Numbered from the stretch's first letter, positions 50,601 through 60,660 are shown. The stretch is 64,000 nt of DNA from Tepidisphaeraceae bacterium (GCA_035998445.1 DASYHQ010000055.1:51734-115733), one strand, 5' to 3'. Translations and numbers: made by a program. Notes: a model not told the origin generated them from the letters alone.

Positions 50601-51836
50601 ATGTCCAACAGCCTTTCACAACCCCAGCACACCACCGACGAACTGCTGAACTCCGCCGGCGTCACGTGGTCGCTCGATCCGATCACGCACTCGCCGTTGC
50701 ACGCGGGGGTCGATCTGCGGCGGTACTACTTCCTGCACGTGATGGCGGCGGTGTTCCCCGCGACGATGGGGCTCATCCTCTACGGTTGGCGGGCGCTGGC
50801 GGTCATTGCGATCCTCATGGGGTCGGCGATGGGGGCAGCGCTGATCTGGCAGCGCATTGGGTCGCGCGGGGCACAGGTGCACCTGCTGCACGTCGCGTGG
50901 TCGGCATTGCTGCTGGCGCTCATGCTGCCGGCACACCTGGCGTCGCGCGGCGACGGTGGTGAGCAGAACATGCCGTGGCTGATCCTGGTGACCGCCGGCT
51001 GCACGCTGGTGATGCTGATGTGGACGCTGGGCGGCATCGGCGCGGGGCGCGTGTCGCCCGTGCTGGTCTGCTTCCTGTTGTTGAACGCGCTGTACGGCCA
51101 CTCGTTCGTCGCGCATCACGTGCTACAGCGGGACAACCTCGTCACGGGCAACCTGCTCGACGCGCAGGCCGACGGCACCCGCGCCACCGGTGACCCGTGG
51201 ATCAATTCCGAAGATTCGCTCGGGGGTGATGCGCTGTGGCGAGATAATTCCGGGCAGTTGCTCAGCAGCTTCACCACCGGCACCGAATCGGCCGACCCGC
51301 GCCTGTGGTTGAGCCTGGACGTGCTGCTGCGCGACCGGTTGCCGCCGTTGGAGGATTTCATCGTCGGGGGTGAACCTGGGCCGATCGGCGCGGGGTGTGC
51401 GCTGGGCGTAATCGTCGGTGGGCTGTTCCTGCTGTACCGCGGGCTGATCGACTACCGCATTCCGGTGCTGGTCATCGTCTTCACGTACCTGACGATGCTG
51501 ATCCTGCCGATCCCGGTACTGCTCACCGATCAACCGCAATACCACTGGCTGGCGATGCGCGTGCCTAGCGTAACGTGGCAGACCGCCCTCACGTTCGTGC
51601 ATTACGAACTGCTGGCGGGCCCGGCGATCTTCATGGCGCTGTTCCTGGCAACCTGGCCGAGCATTCGCCCGATCGAGCGTGGGGCCCGCGCGGTATACGC
51701 GGCCCTCATCGGCATCCTGACAGCAATCTTCCAGCTATACGCGTCGGTGTCGTATGGGCCGTACATCGCGCTGTTGATCGCGAGCCTGTTGACGCCGTGG
51801 TTCGACAAATGGCTGAGGCCAAAGCCGCTCGTGTGA
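50601..51836 (+). CDS. RnfD/NqrB-like membrane protein
   Basis: A 411-residue protein with 9-10 membrane helices, related to NQR2/RnfD/RnfE subunits that carry flavin in sodium- or proton-pumping NADH complexes. Similarity is strongest in DFIVGGEPGPIGAGCALGVIVGGLFLLYRGLIDYRIPV (in parts) and in the N-terminal SPLHAGVDLRRYYFLHVM. The covalent-FMN Ser/Asp-Gly-Ala-Thr motif is not found. No other rnf or nqr genes lie near, so it may be an orphan with another role. The start follows GAATG without a clear ribosome site. Confidence 0.75.
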   Translation: MSNSLSQPQHTTDELLNSAGVTWSLDPITHSPLHAGVDLRRYYFLHVMAAVFPATMGLILYGWRALAVIAILMGSAMGAALIWQRIGSRGAQVHLLHVAWSALLLALMLPAHLASRGDGGEQNMPWLILVTAGCTLVMLMWTLGGIGAGRVSPVLVCFLLLNALYGHSFVAHHVLQRDNLVTGNLLDAQADGTRATGDPWINSEDSLGGDALWRDNSGQLLSSFTTGTESADPRLWLSLDVLLRDRLPPLEDFIVGGEPGPIGAGCALGVIVGGLFLLYRGLIDYRIPVLVIVFTYLTMLILPIPVLLTDQPQYHWLAMRVPSVTWQTALTFVHYELLAGPAIFMALFLATWPSIRPIERGARAVYAALIGILTAIFQLYASVSYGPYIALLIASLLTPWFDKWLRPKPLV

Positions 51837-51926
51837 TGAGCCCTGCGATCGCAGAGTTCGCATCGCGGATTGACGAACCAGCACCCTCTCTCAATCCGTA
51901 AGGCGAACTCCGCAATCCGCAATTTC

Positions 51927-52853
51927 CTACCCCTCGGCTCCACCCAGTTCGCGGGTCTGGAAGAGCCACATTCCGATGCCCAGCGCGAACGCCGCGTAGG
52001 CGATGCCGTAGATCAGCGCGATGCCAAAGTAGCCCCAAATGGTCGACAGCGCGACCGCCTGCGGGTTGGCGGCGAACTCGGTGCCGGCGAGCGCGATGGG
52101 GCTGTAAACTGTCAGCGAACGCAGGTCAAACGTCTCTAAATACGGCAAAATAAGACTTAATACGTACGCGAACGCCTTCACAATCACCGATCGGTCCGCC
52201 AGCGGCGTGCCGGCGTCGTTAGCGCCAAAGTTGATCGGGAACAGGAACCGCGTGAGGTTGCCGGCGATGTACAGAATGATGACGGTCGGCAAGTTCACCA
52301 CGAGCGAGAACCGGGTCGACAGCGCCACCCCGATGGCCGCCAAAACGCTGATCTGCATCCACGACAACAGCAAGCTGGGAATAAGCCCGGCGATGTGCAT
52401 CGCGCGGTAGTCGGCCAGCCGGGCGACGTCGCGCTCGTCGAGCGTGTTCGTGCGCAGCTGATAGTCGGCCGGGATGCGCAGGTAGGTCGCTAAGCAAAGA
52501 ATCGCCCCCAGCACCACCACCGCCAGCAACGCCGCCAGGATGATGCCCAGGTACTTGCCGATCAGCACCTGCCACTTCTGCACCGGCTTGCTCATCAGCG
52601 TGAGCATCGTGCGGTCCTCGATCTCGTCGAAGATCGACTTGCTGGTCGCGAACAGCGTCGCCAGCAGCACGAGCAGCAGGATGACGTCGAGCCCCACTGC
52701 CTTGAACATGATCGTGTCTTCACCCAGCGTGAAGAACGGCAGCAGCGCGAAGATCGTCAGGATGCCGACCCCGATCGCCAATAGCAGCGAATAGATCGGC
52801 TGGACGATCGCCTCGAAGAACGTGTGCCGAAGGATGACGTATGTGCGGTACAT
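51927..52853 (-). CDS. ABC-2 type transporter permease
   Basis: A 308-residue membrane protein with six helices and the ABC-2 subfamily pattern seen in planctomycetes: TYVILRHTFFEAIVQPIYSLLL at the N-terminus, FDEIEDRTMLTLMSKPVQKWQVLIGKYLG as coupling region, and two large hydrophobic blocks. No ATPase gene lies next to it. Its end converges with the RnfD-like gene. Substrate unknown. Confidence 0.85.
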   Translation of the reverse strand: MYRTYVILRHTFFEAIVQPIYSLLLAIGVGILTIFALLPFFTLGEDTIMFKAVGLDVILLLVLLATLFATSKSIFDEIEDRTMLTLMSKPVQKWQVLIGKYLGIILAALLAVVVLGAILCLATYLRIPADYQLRTNTLDERDVARLADYRAMHIAGLIPSLLLSWMQISVLAAIGVALSTRFSLVVNLPTVIILYIAGNLTRFLFPINFGANDAGTPLADRSVIVKAFAYVLSLILPYLETFDLRSLTVYSPIALAGTEFAANPQAVALSTIWGYFGIALIYGIAYAAFALGIGMWLFQTRELGGAEG

Positions 52854-53034
52854 GTGACGTGCGATTGTAAGTAGGCAAGTCGATCTGTACCAGCATCATG
52901 CGCAGGGGCGCTGGTCGTTGCAGAAGTTTGAACCGCCAATGAACGCCAGGGACGCTAAGAGAAGAGAGGAATGGGAGGATTGAGAATGGACGGCTGGCGG
53001 CTGGCGGCTGGCGGCGGGCGGAGCCGCGCAGCAT

Positions 53035-53137
53035 GTCATCCCGATGGGAGCCTTGGCGACCTGAGGGATCTCGAGCCACGGACGGTTCTCGACCTTGGGA
53101 GATGGGTCAGGTCGGCAAGCCTCCCATCGGGATGACA
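53035..53137. repeat. Family 1 hairpin repeat, copy 8
   Basis: Arms GTCATCCCGATGGGAGCCTT and AAGCCTCCCATCGGGATGAC. A further broken arm (GGCTCCGCTCGGGATAACG) follows at 53176. The gap 52854-53304 holds nothing else. Confidence 0.87.
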
Positions 53138-53304
53138 CGACCGCGCGCCGCGTCGGCGTTTTGTCCGCTAGCCTTCAGGCTCCGCTCGGGATAACGGTCG
53201 TTCCACCCCAATCGTCTGCTGCTTCCCTTGGCGTCCCTGGCGGTTCACCTCACTGTTCCCAGCCAAATTGGTCGCCAAACCCGCACATCGCTACAGTACG
53301 CCCA

Positions 53305-54309
53305 ATGATCAGCGCGTTCATCAAGTTTGCCGATGGGGAGATCTCCACCGACACCTCCGTCGCCACCCTCAGCCGCGCGGTGCGCGATCCGAAGGCGACG
53401 TTCTGGGTCGACATGATCAAGCCGACCGACGACGAATATGCGCTGCTCGACGACGTCTTCGGTTTCCATCCGCTGGCGATCGAGGATTCGATCAAGTACC
53501 TCCAGCGGCCGAAGATCGAGAGCTACAACCACATCGGCGACTCGTTCCGGCAGGGCTACTTCTACATGGTCATCCATGGACCCGACCTCTCCAGCTTCCG
53601 CGACAAGCTGCGCACGAAGGAACTGGACATGTTCGTCTCCGAGCGCTACCTCATCACGATTCACGATGAGGAAATGACCAGCGTGAAGGAGAACCTCGTC
53701 CGCGCAAGCGTCGATCCGGCACGGATGCTGGACGGCGGCATCGACATCCTGCTCTACCACATCCTCGACCGCCTCGTCGACAACTACGGCCCGATCCTGG
53801 AGAACCTGCAGGAGGAGATCGACGACGTCGAGGAACAGTCCGTCACCGACCCCACGCCCGAGCTGCTGCAGCAGATCGCGACGAAGAAGCGCGACTTGCT
53901 GAACTTCCGCCGAATCATCGGCCCACAGCGCGACGTGCTGGCCCAGTTAACGCGCGGCGACGTGCCGTTCATTCGTGAGGGGACGCGCGTGTATTTGCGC
54001 GACGTGCTCGACCACCTCACGCGGGCCGTGGAAATGATCGAGCTGTACCGCGACCTGATCGTGGGCGCGCGCGACATCTACATGTCGAGCATGAGCAACA
54101 ACCTCAATCAGGTGATGAAGACGCTGACGATCATCACGGTGATCGCGCTGCCGTTGAACATCCTGACCGGCTTCTTCGGCATGAACTTCGAGGTGGCCGA
54201 GTTCAAGTGGATGCTGGACCACCAGACCGGCTTCTGGGTCACGATCGTGCTGGCGCTGACGTTCGTCGGCCTGCTGTTGTACCTGTTCAACAAGAAGAAG
54301 TGGTTGTGA
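53305..54309 (+). CDS. corA: CorA family magnesium/cobalt transporter
   Basis: A 334-residue pentameric ion channel protein. The long N-terminal cytoplasmic domain (ISAFIKFADGEIS, FWVDMIKPTDDEYALLD, HPLAIEDSI) is followed by the stalk helix (LYRDLIVGARDIYMSSMSNNLNQVMKTLTIIT) and two membrane helices with the selectivity motif FGMNF between them; the tail KKKWL is typical. The start is the ATG closest to the fold; the longer frame crosses a repeat. Ion preference cannot be read. Confidence 0.95.
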   Translation: MISAFIKFADGEISTDTSVATLSRAVRDPKATFWVDMIKPTDDEYALLDDVFGFHPLAIEDSIKYLQRPKIESYNHIGDSFRQGYFYMVIHGPDLSSFRDKLRTKELDMFVSERYLITIHDEEMTSVKENLVRASVDPARMLDGGIDILLYHILDRLVDNYGPILENLQEEIDDVEEQSVTDPTPELLQQIATKKRDLLNFRRIIGPQRDVLAQLTRGDVPFIREGTRVYLRDVLDHLTRAVEMIELYRDLIVGARDIYMSSMSNNLNQVMKTLTIITVIALPLNILTGFFGMNFEVAEFKWMLDHQTGFWVTIVLALTFVGLLLYLFNKKKWL

Positions 54310-54370
54310 CGTCGCGCGGCAGTCGACGCGCCGTCTGACACATCCGAGAAGCTCATCAGAGGCGAAGGCT

Positions 54371-54473
54371 GTCATCCCGATGGGAGCCTTGGCGACCTGA
54401 GGGATCTCGAACCACGGGCGGTTCCCGGCCTTGGGAGTTCCCTCAGGTCGGCAAGCCTCCCATCGGGATGACA
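54371..54473. repeat. Family 1 hairpin repeat, copy 9
   Basis: Arms GTCATCCCGATGGGAGCC and AGGCTTGCCGACC-type with GCCTCCCATCGGGATGAC. It lies between the convergent corA and glycosyltransferase genes and is nearly identical to copy 8. Confidence 0.87.
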
Positions 54474-54563
54474 TTTTGCGCGGTCGGGTCGCCAGATCTG
54501 ATTCGCTCGACAGGAGCCGCTCCCCCGGCACGCCGGAACACCCTATCCGTCGACAGCGCCCGC

Positions 54564-56126
54564 TCAACCCACGCTTGCCGGGGTCGGAACCGCCGCGGCC
54601 AGTTCCATCTGCTCGCGCATGTCCTGGTGCATCTTCCAGAGCACCCACAGGCTGCTGAAGCCGACGTAGAAGTAACCGCCAGCGAAGATCATCAGGAACG
54701 GGATGCTGCTCCAGCCGTACCCGTAGGCCAGGCTGAGGAAGATGAAGCTCAGCGTGTAGATGCCAAACGCGACCTCCACGATCGGCAGCGCCAGCCGTTT
54801 GAACGTGAGGACGCTGTTGCCGCTCCAAGCGCTGCGGACCTTGCCGTTGGCGCCGTACTTGGGCGTCCGCACGAACTCGCTCGGCTTGCCCTTGTAGTGC
54901 GAGATGATCGCTTCGATGACCGCCTTGGCGTTGTTCAGGCTAATGCCCACGCCCAGCGCCATCAGGACCGGCAGGTGCAGTAGCGTCTTCCAGCCAACCT
55001 TTTTCCCAAACAGTTCTCGCTGGGCGAAGATGAAGAACGTGCTGGCCGAGCAGGTCGCCAGGATGAAGAGCGTGCCGGTGAAGAAGTAGTTCTTGAACGT
55101 GTACTTCGCCAACAAACCATCGAAGATGAACATCGACGGGTACATCATCAAGGTCAGGATGACCATGAACGGGTAGACGAGCGTGTTGGTCAGGTGGAAG
55201 AACGCCTCGTTCTTTACCGCGTACGGCAAGTGCTTGCTGCGCAGGATGCTCGGCAGCAGCTTCAGGCAGGTCTGGAAGCTGCCCTTTGTCCAGCGGTGGG
55301 CCTGTTGCTTGAACGCGATCATCTCCGGTGGCAGCTCGGCCGGGGCGGCGTACTGCGGCAGGTAGACGAACTGCCAACCCTTCACCTGGCACCGGTACGA
55401 CAGGTCCAGATCTTCCGTGAGCGTGTCATGCTGCCACCCCCCGCCGTCGGCGATCGTCGCGCGGCGCCACACGCCGGCGGTGCCGTTGAAGTGCATGAAC
55501 CGGCCACTACGGTTGCGGGCGGTGTGCTCGATCACGAAGTGACCATCGAGGAAGATCGCCTGCGATCGGGTCAAGAGCGACGCGTCGCGGTTCAGGTGGT
55601 CCCAGCGGATCTGCACCATGCCGATCTTGTCGTCGGTGAAGTAGTGCACAACGTTGTGCAGGATGTCGATCGGTGGAACGAAGTCGGCGTCGAAAATCGC
55701 GACGTAGTCACCGGTCGCCGACTTCAGGCCTTCCTCGAGCGCGCCAGCCTTGTACCCCTCGCGATTCGTGCGGTGCAGGTAGACGATGTCGTACCCTTTG
55801 GCCGCCCACTCTGCGACTGCGGCCTTGGCAATGGCCTGCGACTCGTCGGTGCTGTCGTCGAGCACCTGGATCTGCATTTTATCCAGCGGATAGTCGATCT
55901 TGCAGGTCGACGCGATGATGCGCTCGGCAACCGGGCCCTCGTTGAACATCGGCAACTGCACGGTGATGCGCGGCAGCTCGGGCCACTGGGCCTTGGGCAG
56001 GTAGGCGTTGTTGCGATGCTTGATGTACAGGTAAACCAGCACGTACCGGTGCAGGCCGTAGAACGCGACCGTTGCGAGCACGAACAGGTACAGCACGACC
56101 AGCGTGTATTTGAAGACAGGATCCAT
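54564..56126 (-). CDS. Family 2 processive glycosyltransferase (cellulose/mannan-synthase-like)
   Basis: A 520-residue membrane enzyme that extends polysaccharide at the inner membrane. GT-A motifs: PMFNEGPVAERII, DDSTDES (near residue 90), DADFVPP (near 146), TEDLDLSYR (near 236) and QQAHRWTKGSFQ (near 275; QxxRW). One helix precedes and five or so follow the catalytic domain. It is monocistronic with a repeat after it. The product may be an exopolysaccharide or glucomannan. Confidence 0.93.
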   Translation of the reverse strand: MDPVFKYTLVVLYLFVLATVAFYGLHRYVLVYLYIKHRNNAYLPKAQWPELPRITVQLPMFNEGPVAERIIASTCKIDYPLDKMQIQVLDDSTDESQAIAKAAVAEWAAKGYDIVYLHRTNREGYKAGALEEGLKSATGDYVAIFDADFVPPIDILHNVVHYFTDDKIGMVQIRWDHLNRDASLLTRSQAIFLDGHFVIEHTARNRSGRFMHFNGTAGVWRRATIADGGGWQHDTLTEDLDLSYRCQVKGWQFVYLPQYAAPAELPPEMIAFKQQAHRWTKGSFQTCLKLLPSILRSKHLPYAVKNEAFFHLTNTLVYPFMVILTLMMYPSMFIFDGLLAKYTFKNYFFTGTLFILATCSASTFFIFAQRELFGKKVGWKTLLHLPVLMALGVGISLNNAKAVIEAIISHYKGKPSEFVRTPKYGANGKVRSAWSGNSVLTFKRLALPIVEVAFGIYTLSFIFLSLAYGYGWSSIPFLMIFAGGYFYVGFSSLWVLWKMHQDMREQMELAAAVPTPASVG

Positions 56127-56476
56127 GACGTTCTTCTATGTACGAACCGCCGCGCGAGGCAGGGCCACCCCGTTTGAACTAAGCCCCTATCGTATGCGAA
56201 AGCCCGCAGCGAACACAAGATATAGGTTTGTCCATGCCTGGCGTTCAACCGTCGCGACCGTCCCGCGAAACGAGTGTGTCGACTGTAACGACCCCCGCGA
56301 GCCGTAGGGCCGGCACTTGTGTCGCCCGCTCGTCCTGGCGAGTCCAGAACGGGGGCCAAACATGTCCCCCCTACGTAAGGCCGCCCACTCGTCACCCGCT
56401 CACCCATTCGGCCGCGGTACAAGGATTTGCATCTCCTCGCGCAACTCCCGACAACGCTCCGAAGTCGAGAATCAAC

Positions 56477-56506
56477 AAAAAGGGCCGGCGCGTTTGCGCC
56501 GGCCCT
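56477..56506 (-). terminator. Terminator of the alpha operon
   Basis: An 11-bp stem AGGGCCGGCGC / GCGCCGGCCCT with a GTTT loop, followed on the minus strand by a T5 run, 27 bases past the rplQ stop. The rest of the 56127-56476 gap shows nothing. Confidence 0.9.
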
Positions 56507-56532
56507 ATCGTATTCATTGCATCAGCCTGACT

Positions 56533-57087
56533 TTAAGTCGCGGCCGGCGTCTCGGCGGGAGCCGATTCACCCTTGGCGGCCTTGGCCAGCTTCGCGGCGA
56601 AAGCGTGGCGCTTCTCGTTGCGCTTGCGACGCAGGCCGGCGGAGCGGCGGATCGTGCCGGTGGGCGCGGTCGCCTTCGTCACCAGCTGCAGCACGACGAT
56701 GTCACCACCGTCGCCGATGCGGAAGTCGCTGGTCTTGATGATCTGCGTGTACCCACCATTGCGGTCGGCAAACGTCGGGGCGATCTCGTCGAACAGCCGG
56801 CGGACGACCGTCATCTCGCGGCCCTTCTCGTCGACCACGAACTCCTGATCCTCGTCCGTCACCCGGCGGTCCTGCAGCGTGGCGATCACCGCGCGGCGGG
56901 CGTTCAAGGTGCCGGTCTTGGCCAGCGTGATCAGCTTCTCGGCCAGCGCCTTCACTTCCTTGGCCTTGGGCCCGGTCGTGCGGATCGAGCCGTGCTCGAA
57001 CAGGCTTTGGATCAGGTTGCGCCGAAGCGCCTTACGGTGTTCCGTGTCACGGCTCAACTGCCGGCCGCGCATCATGTGGGAAGACAT
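56533..57087 (-). CDS. rplQ: 50S ribosomal protein L17
   Basis: 184 residues, about 60 longer than the usual bacterial form because of a C-terminal extension after the L17 fold (KTSDFRIGDGGDIVVLQLV, then an Ala/Lys/Pro-rich tail). The core has MMRGRQLSRDTEHRKALRRN, SIRTTGPKAKEVKALAEKLITLA and RRLFDEIAPTFADRNGGYTQI. The start MSSHMM has GGAG 6 bases upstream. Last gene of the ribosomal operon. Confidence 0.94.
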   Translation of the reverse strand: MSSHMMRGRQLSRDTEHRKALRRNLIQSLFEHGSIRTTGPKAKEVKALAEKLITLAKTGTLNARRAVIATLQDRRVTDEDQEFVVDEKGREMTVVRRLFDEIAPTFADRNGGYTQIIKTSDFRIGDGGDIVVLQLVTKATAPTGTIRRSAGLRRKRNEKRHAFAAKLAKAAKGESAPAETPAAT

Positions 57088-57192
57088 CTTTAACTCCAAG
57101 CTTGTCAGTCGTCCGTCGTCCGTCGTCTGTCGTAAGGCTGAAGAAGCCTGCTACAACTGACCACCGACCACCGACAACAGACCGTTGACTTT

Positions 57193-58290
57193 CTACTGGT
57201 TCGCCGTCTCGGTTTCCTGTTCGACGGCATCATCGTCGTCGTCATCGTAATCGTCGTCGGCCATCGTGGCGGCGTCGAGGTTGGCTTGAGCGGCATCCAG
57301 ATCCATGCCGAGGCTCAGGCCCATGTCGGCCAGTTTACGCTTCACTTCGCGAAGCGACGTCTTGCCGAAGCTGCGAACCTTCAACAAATCGGCGTCGGTC
57401 TTCTTCACCAACTCGCGCACCGTGCTGATCTTGGCCGATTCCAGACAGTTGTTGGCCCGCACGCTTAGGTCCAGTTCCTGGACCGTCATGCCAAGCTTGC
57501 TCTGCAGCTCGGGGTCGATCAGGGCGCGGTTGCTGTCGCGCAGCATCGCGATCGCGTCCTCGTTGGCGGTGTCGCTGCCCAGTTCGAAGTACTGCACGAA
57601 CGGGTTCAGGTGCTTGCGGAGGATCTTGCTCGCCTCGACCAGCGCCATCTCCGGCGTGATCGTGCCGTTGGTCCAGATCTCCAGCACCAACCGGTCGTAG
57701 TCGGTCTTCTGACCCACGCGGGCATCTTCCGTCGCGTAACGCACACGGGTGACCGGCGAGTAGATGCTGTCGACGGCGATGTGGCCAGTCTCCTGCTCGT
57801 CGGCGTCGTCGATGTTGTCCGACGCCGTGACGTAGCCACGGCCCTTGCTGACGGTCAGCGTCATGTCGAAGTCGACGTCTTCCGTCAACGTCGCGATGAC
57901 GTGGTCCTTATCGATGATCGTGATCGACGGGTCGGCCTCGATCATGCCGGCGGTGACCGGACCGGCCTTGTTGGCGCGGAGGGTCATCGTCTTCACGTCT
58001 TCGCTGTCGAGCTTCACGATCAGCGACTTGATGTTCAGGATGATGTCGGTGACGTCTTCCAGCACGCCGGGCAGGCTGCTGAACTCGTGGTCGGCACCCT
58101 TCAGGCGGATGTGCGTGACCGCGGCCCCTTCGAGCGACGACAGGAGGATGCGACGCAGGCTGTTGCCCACGGTCGTACCAAACCCGCGCTCGAACGGCTC
58201 GGCGGTGAACTTCGCGTACTGTTCGGTCGACACCTGCTCGTCACGCAGCACGCGAGACGGCAGTTCCAATCCACGCCAACGAATTCGCAT
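57193..58290 (-). CDS. rpoA: RNA polymerase alpha subunit
   Basis: A 365-residue subunit. N-terminal assembly domain: FERGFGTTVGNSLRRILLSSLEGAAVTHIR (in parts), and EDVTDIILNIKSL. C-terminal DNA-binding domain (LDLSVRANNCLESAKISTVRELV, RSFGKTSLREVKRKL). The end adds about 35 residues dominated by Asp (MADDDYDDDDDDAVEQE), unusual for alpha. It lies 212 bases after rpsK with no rpsD between. Confidence 0.95.
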   Translation of the reverse strand: MRIRWRGLELPSRVLRDEQVSTEQYAKFTAEPFERGFGTTVGNSLRRILLSSLEGAAVTHIRLKGADHEFSSLPGVLEDVTDIILNIKSLIVKLDSEDVKTMTLRANKAGPVTAGMIEADPSITIIDKDHVIATLTEDVDFDMTLTVSKGRGYVTASDNIDDADEQETGHIAVDSIYSPVTRVRYATEDARVGQKTDYDRLVLEIWTNGTITPEMALVEASKILRKHLNPFVQYFELGSDTANEDAIAMLRDSNRALIDPELQSKLGMTVQELDLSVRANNCLESAKISTVRELVKKTDADLLKVRSFGKTSLREVKRKLADMGLSLGMDLDAAQANLDAATMADDDYDDDDDDAVEQETETANQ

Positions 58291-58391
58291 AACAGTTCTC
58301 CTACAGGTGCCCGATGAATTGCGGAAAGTTCCCGCCCACCACAGTTGGGGGCCATCTGTACTTCCGCCTCGTCAGGAGGCACGATTCTTTG

Positions 58392-58480
58392 TGATGTAGC
58401 CACGGGCTTGCCCGTGGGATTTCGATGCTTAAGCAGTTCGTCAAATCACCCAGAAAAGACCACCGGCAAGCCGGCGGCTA
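58392..58480. repeat. Repeat remnants between rpsK and rpoA
   Basis: ACGGGCTTGCCCGTGGG and CACCGGCAAGCCGGCGG hairpins about 50 bases apart, related to family 5. They occupy the place where rpsD is usually found. Confidence 0.6.
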
Positions 58481-58502
58481 TATGGGGGAAGACGAACTTC
58501 GA

Positions 58503-58907
58503 TTACACGCGACGCTTCTTCGGCGGGCGGCAACCGTTGTGGGGCAGCGGGGTCGTGTCCTCGATGCCCGTGACCTTCAGGCCTGCGTTCTGCAGGTTCA
58601 GGATAGCTTGCTCGCGACCGGCGCCAGGACCCTTCACGCGCACTTCGACCTCGACCATGCCGCTCTTGCGGGCGGTGCTGGCGGCGTTCTCCGCGGCGCG
58701 ACCGGCCGCGAACGGGGTGCTCTTGCGGGCGCCCTTGAACCCGACCGTGCCGGCCGAGGCCCAGGAGATCGTCTCACCGTTCGTGTCGGTGATCGTAACC
58801 ATCGTGTTGTTGAACGTCGCCTTGATGTGCGCCACGCCGCGCGTCACACCCTTGCGGACGCGCTTCTTCGCGGCGCCCTTAGCGCCAGTCTTTGCTGCTT
58901 CTGCCAT
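58503..58907 (-). CDS. rpsK: 30S ribosomal protein S11
   Basis: 134 residues with the family core [41 protein letters not shown] and the [13 protein letters not shown] end. The N-terminal 17 residues are Ala/Lys-rich ([14 protein letters not shown]). Confidence 0.96.
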   Translation of the reverse strand: MAEAAKTGAKGAAKKRVRKGVTRGVAHIKATFNNTMVTITDTNGETISWASAGTVGFKGARKSTPFAAGRAAENAASTARKSGMVEVEVRVKGPGAGREQAILNLQNAGLKVTGIEDTTPLPHNGCRPPKKRRV

Positions 58908-59036
58908 GATTCTGTTCCTTGCGGATCCTCCGGCTCAACGGCCGTACCCGCGATCAAAAGTCGGAAGCTGGATGTGCGACGGTGGAAGGAAATCTGATCC
59001 GACTTCCCACTTCCACCTGCCGCGATCCCACTTCGT

Positions 59037-59423
59037 TTACTTACCGAGTTCCTTAACGCCCTTCTTGCCGGCAACGGTCTTGCGAGGTCCCTTGCGGGTG
59101 CGGGCGTTGCTGCGGCTGCGCTGGCCGCGCACGGGCAGCGAGCGACGGTGGCGGTTGCCACGGTAGCTGCCGATGTCACGCAGGCGAGCGATGTTCTGCT
59201 GGATGTTTCGGCGGAGGGCGCCTTCGACCGGAACGCTGCGGTCGAGGATCGTCACGATGCGTGCGACCTCGTCTTCCGTCAGTTCCTTGGCACGCTTCTG
59301 CGGATCGATCCCAGCTTCCTTCAGAATCGCCCGACCGTTCGTCCGGCCAACGCCGAACAGGTAGGTGATGCTGACCCAGGCCGGCTTATCATTCGGAATG
59401 TCTACGCCTGCGATACGGGGCAT
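59037..59423 (-). CDS. rpsM: 30S ribosomal protein S13
   Basis: 128 residues: [19 protein letters not shown] at the start, the helix-two-turn-helix (LYGVG-type [14 protein letters not shown]), [32 protein letters not shown] at the end, in parts. A 129-base gap separates it from rpsK. Confidence 0.96.
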   Translation of the reverse strand: MPRIAGVDIPNDKPAWVSITYLFGVGRTNGRAILKEAGIDPQKRAKELTEDEVARIVTILDRSVPVEGALRRNIQQNIARLRDIGSYRGNRHRRSLPVRGQRSRSNARTRKGPRKTVAGKKGVKELGK

Positions 59424-59513
59424 GTCTAACTCCCAGTTGCGGATCTCGGACCGCCGATTTCGGATGGAAGGATCACTTCAAATCCGCAATCAGAAATCCT
59501 CGCTCCGCAATGC

Positions 59514-59627
59514 TTAACCTTGTTTCTGCTTGTGCTTCGTGTTGGTGCAGATCACGCGCACAATTCCCTTGCGGCGAACGATCTTGCAGTTCTCACAAAT
59601 CCGGCGAACGCTGCTTCGGACTTTCAT
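59514..59627 (-). CDS. rpmJ: 50S ribosomal protein L36
   Basis: 37 residues, [20 protein letters not shown] onwards, of the zinc-binding form (CENC, then C and H in ICTNTKH). The longer frame to 59723 is rejected. Confidence 0.95.
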   Translation of the reverse strand: MKVRSSVRRICENCKIVRRKGIVRVICTNTKHKQKQG

Positions 59628-59865
59628 GATTCTATTCCTGCCTACAAAGCCAAAAACCGGCCCGAGAACCGGCGAATCGTCAACTATAGCAAAAACATTC
59701 CGGGGCCTCAAGCGCTCCCGCAAAGCGTTTTTGTGCTTGAAACATCTGTGCCAGTCACCTCAACGACCGGACGTCGCCTCTCCGCGCCCCGTCTAGCCGC
59801 GGGCTTGCCCGCCATGGATTCCTCGAAATCAATGGCGAGCGAGTTCCCGGATTCGATGGAAACCT

Positions 59866-60660
59866 CTACATCGCGTACGGCGCCCGACCGTCCGTCAGCA
59901 CGTCCACGCCGGTCTCGGTAACCGCCACCGTATGCTCAAAGTGGGCAGCCGGCTTGCGGTCCTTCGTCACCACGGTCCAGCCATCCGCCAGCAGCACCAC
60001 TTCGCGGTGGCCAACGACGACCATCGGCTCGACGGCCAACGTCATGCCTGGCCGGAGCTTAAAGTCGCCTCGGAGCTGCTCGGCGGTGACGAAGTTCGGC
60101 ACCTTTGGATCCTCGTGCATCGATCGCCCGATGCCGTGGCCCACGAACTCGCGAACGACCGAAAAACCGGCCCGCTCGACGTTGTATTGCATCAACCGGG
60201 CTACATCCGACCACTTCCGCCCGGGTCGAATGTGCTGCAGCGCGATCGCAAGCGTATCGCTTGTCACGTCGAGCAGCTTCTGCTGCAACGGAGAGATCGT
60301 ACCGACCGGGACGGTAATCGCGGTATCGGCACAGTAGCCGTTGACCGACAGAGCCAGGTCGAGCGTGACGATGTCGCCGTCCTTCAGCGGGCGGTTGTCG
60401 GGGATGCCATGGACGACCTGCTCGTTGACGCTGATGCACGTCTCGGCCGGGTAGCCGGTGTTCGGCTTGTACTCCGGATAGTTTTTGCTCAGGCCGATCG
60501 CATCGTTCTTGTCAAGCTCGATGCGGGCGATCTCGTTCAGTTCCGCCGTCGTGATGCCCGGGCGGACGGCCTCGGCCATTTTGCCAAGAATCTCGTGCCC
60601 CACCTTGCCGGTGTGGCGCATCATCTCCAGTTCACGACGAGTCTTAAGAACAATTGGCAT
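59866..60660 (-). CDS. map: Methionine aminopeptidase, type I
   Basis: A 264-residue enzyme removing the initiator Met. The metal ligands are in place: GDIVTLDLALSVNGYCADTAIT (two Asp), FVGHGIGRSMHEDPKVPNF (His), LAVEPMV (Glu) and HFEHTVAVTETG (Glu). The start MPIVLK matches the usual family start; an ATG at 60723 would add 21 residues, and neither has a clear ribosome site. It lies after secY and before rpmJ, with no infA or adk. Confidence 0.94.
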   Translation of the reverse strand: MPIVLKTRRELEMMRHTGKVGHEILGKMAEAVRPGITTAELNEIARIELDKNDAIGLSKNYPEYKPNTGYPAETCISVNEQVVHGIPDNRPLKDGDIVTLDLALSVNGYCADTAITVPVGTISPLQQKLLDVTSDTLAIALQHIRPGRKWSDVARLMQYNVERAGFSVVREFVGHGIGRSMHEDPKVPNFVTAEQLRGDFKLRPGMTLAVEPMVVVGHREVVLLADGWTVVTKDRKPAAHFEHTVAVTETGVDVLTDGRAPYAM

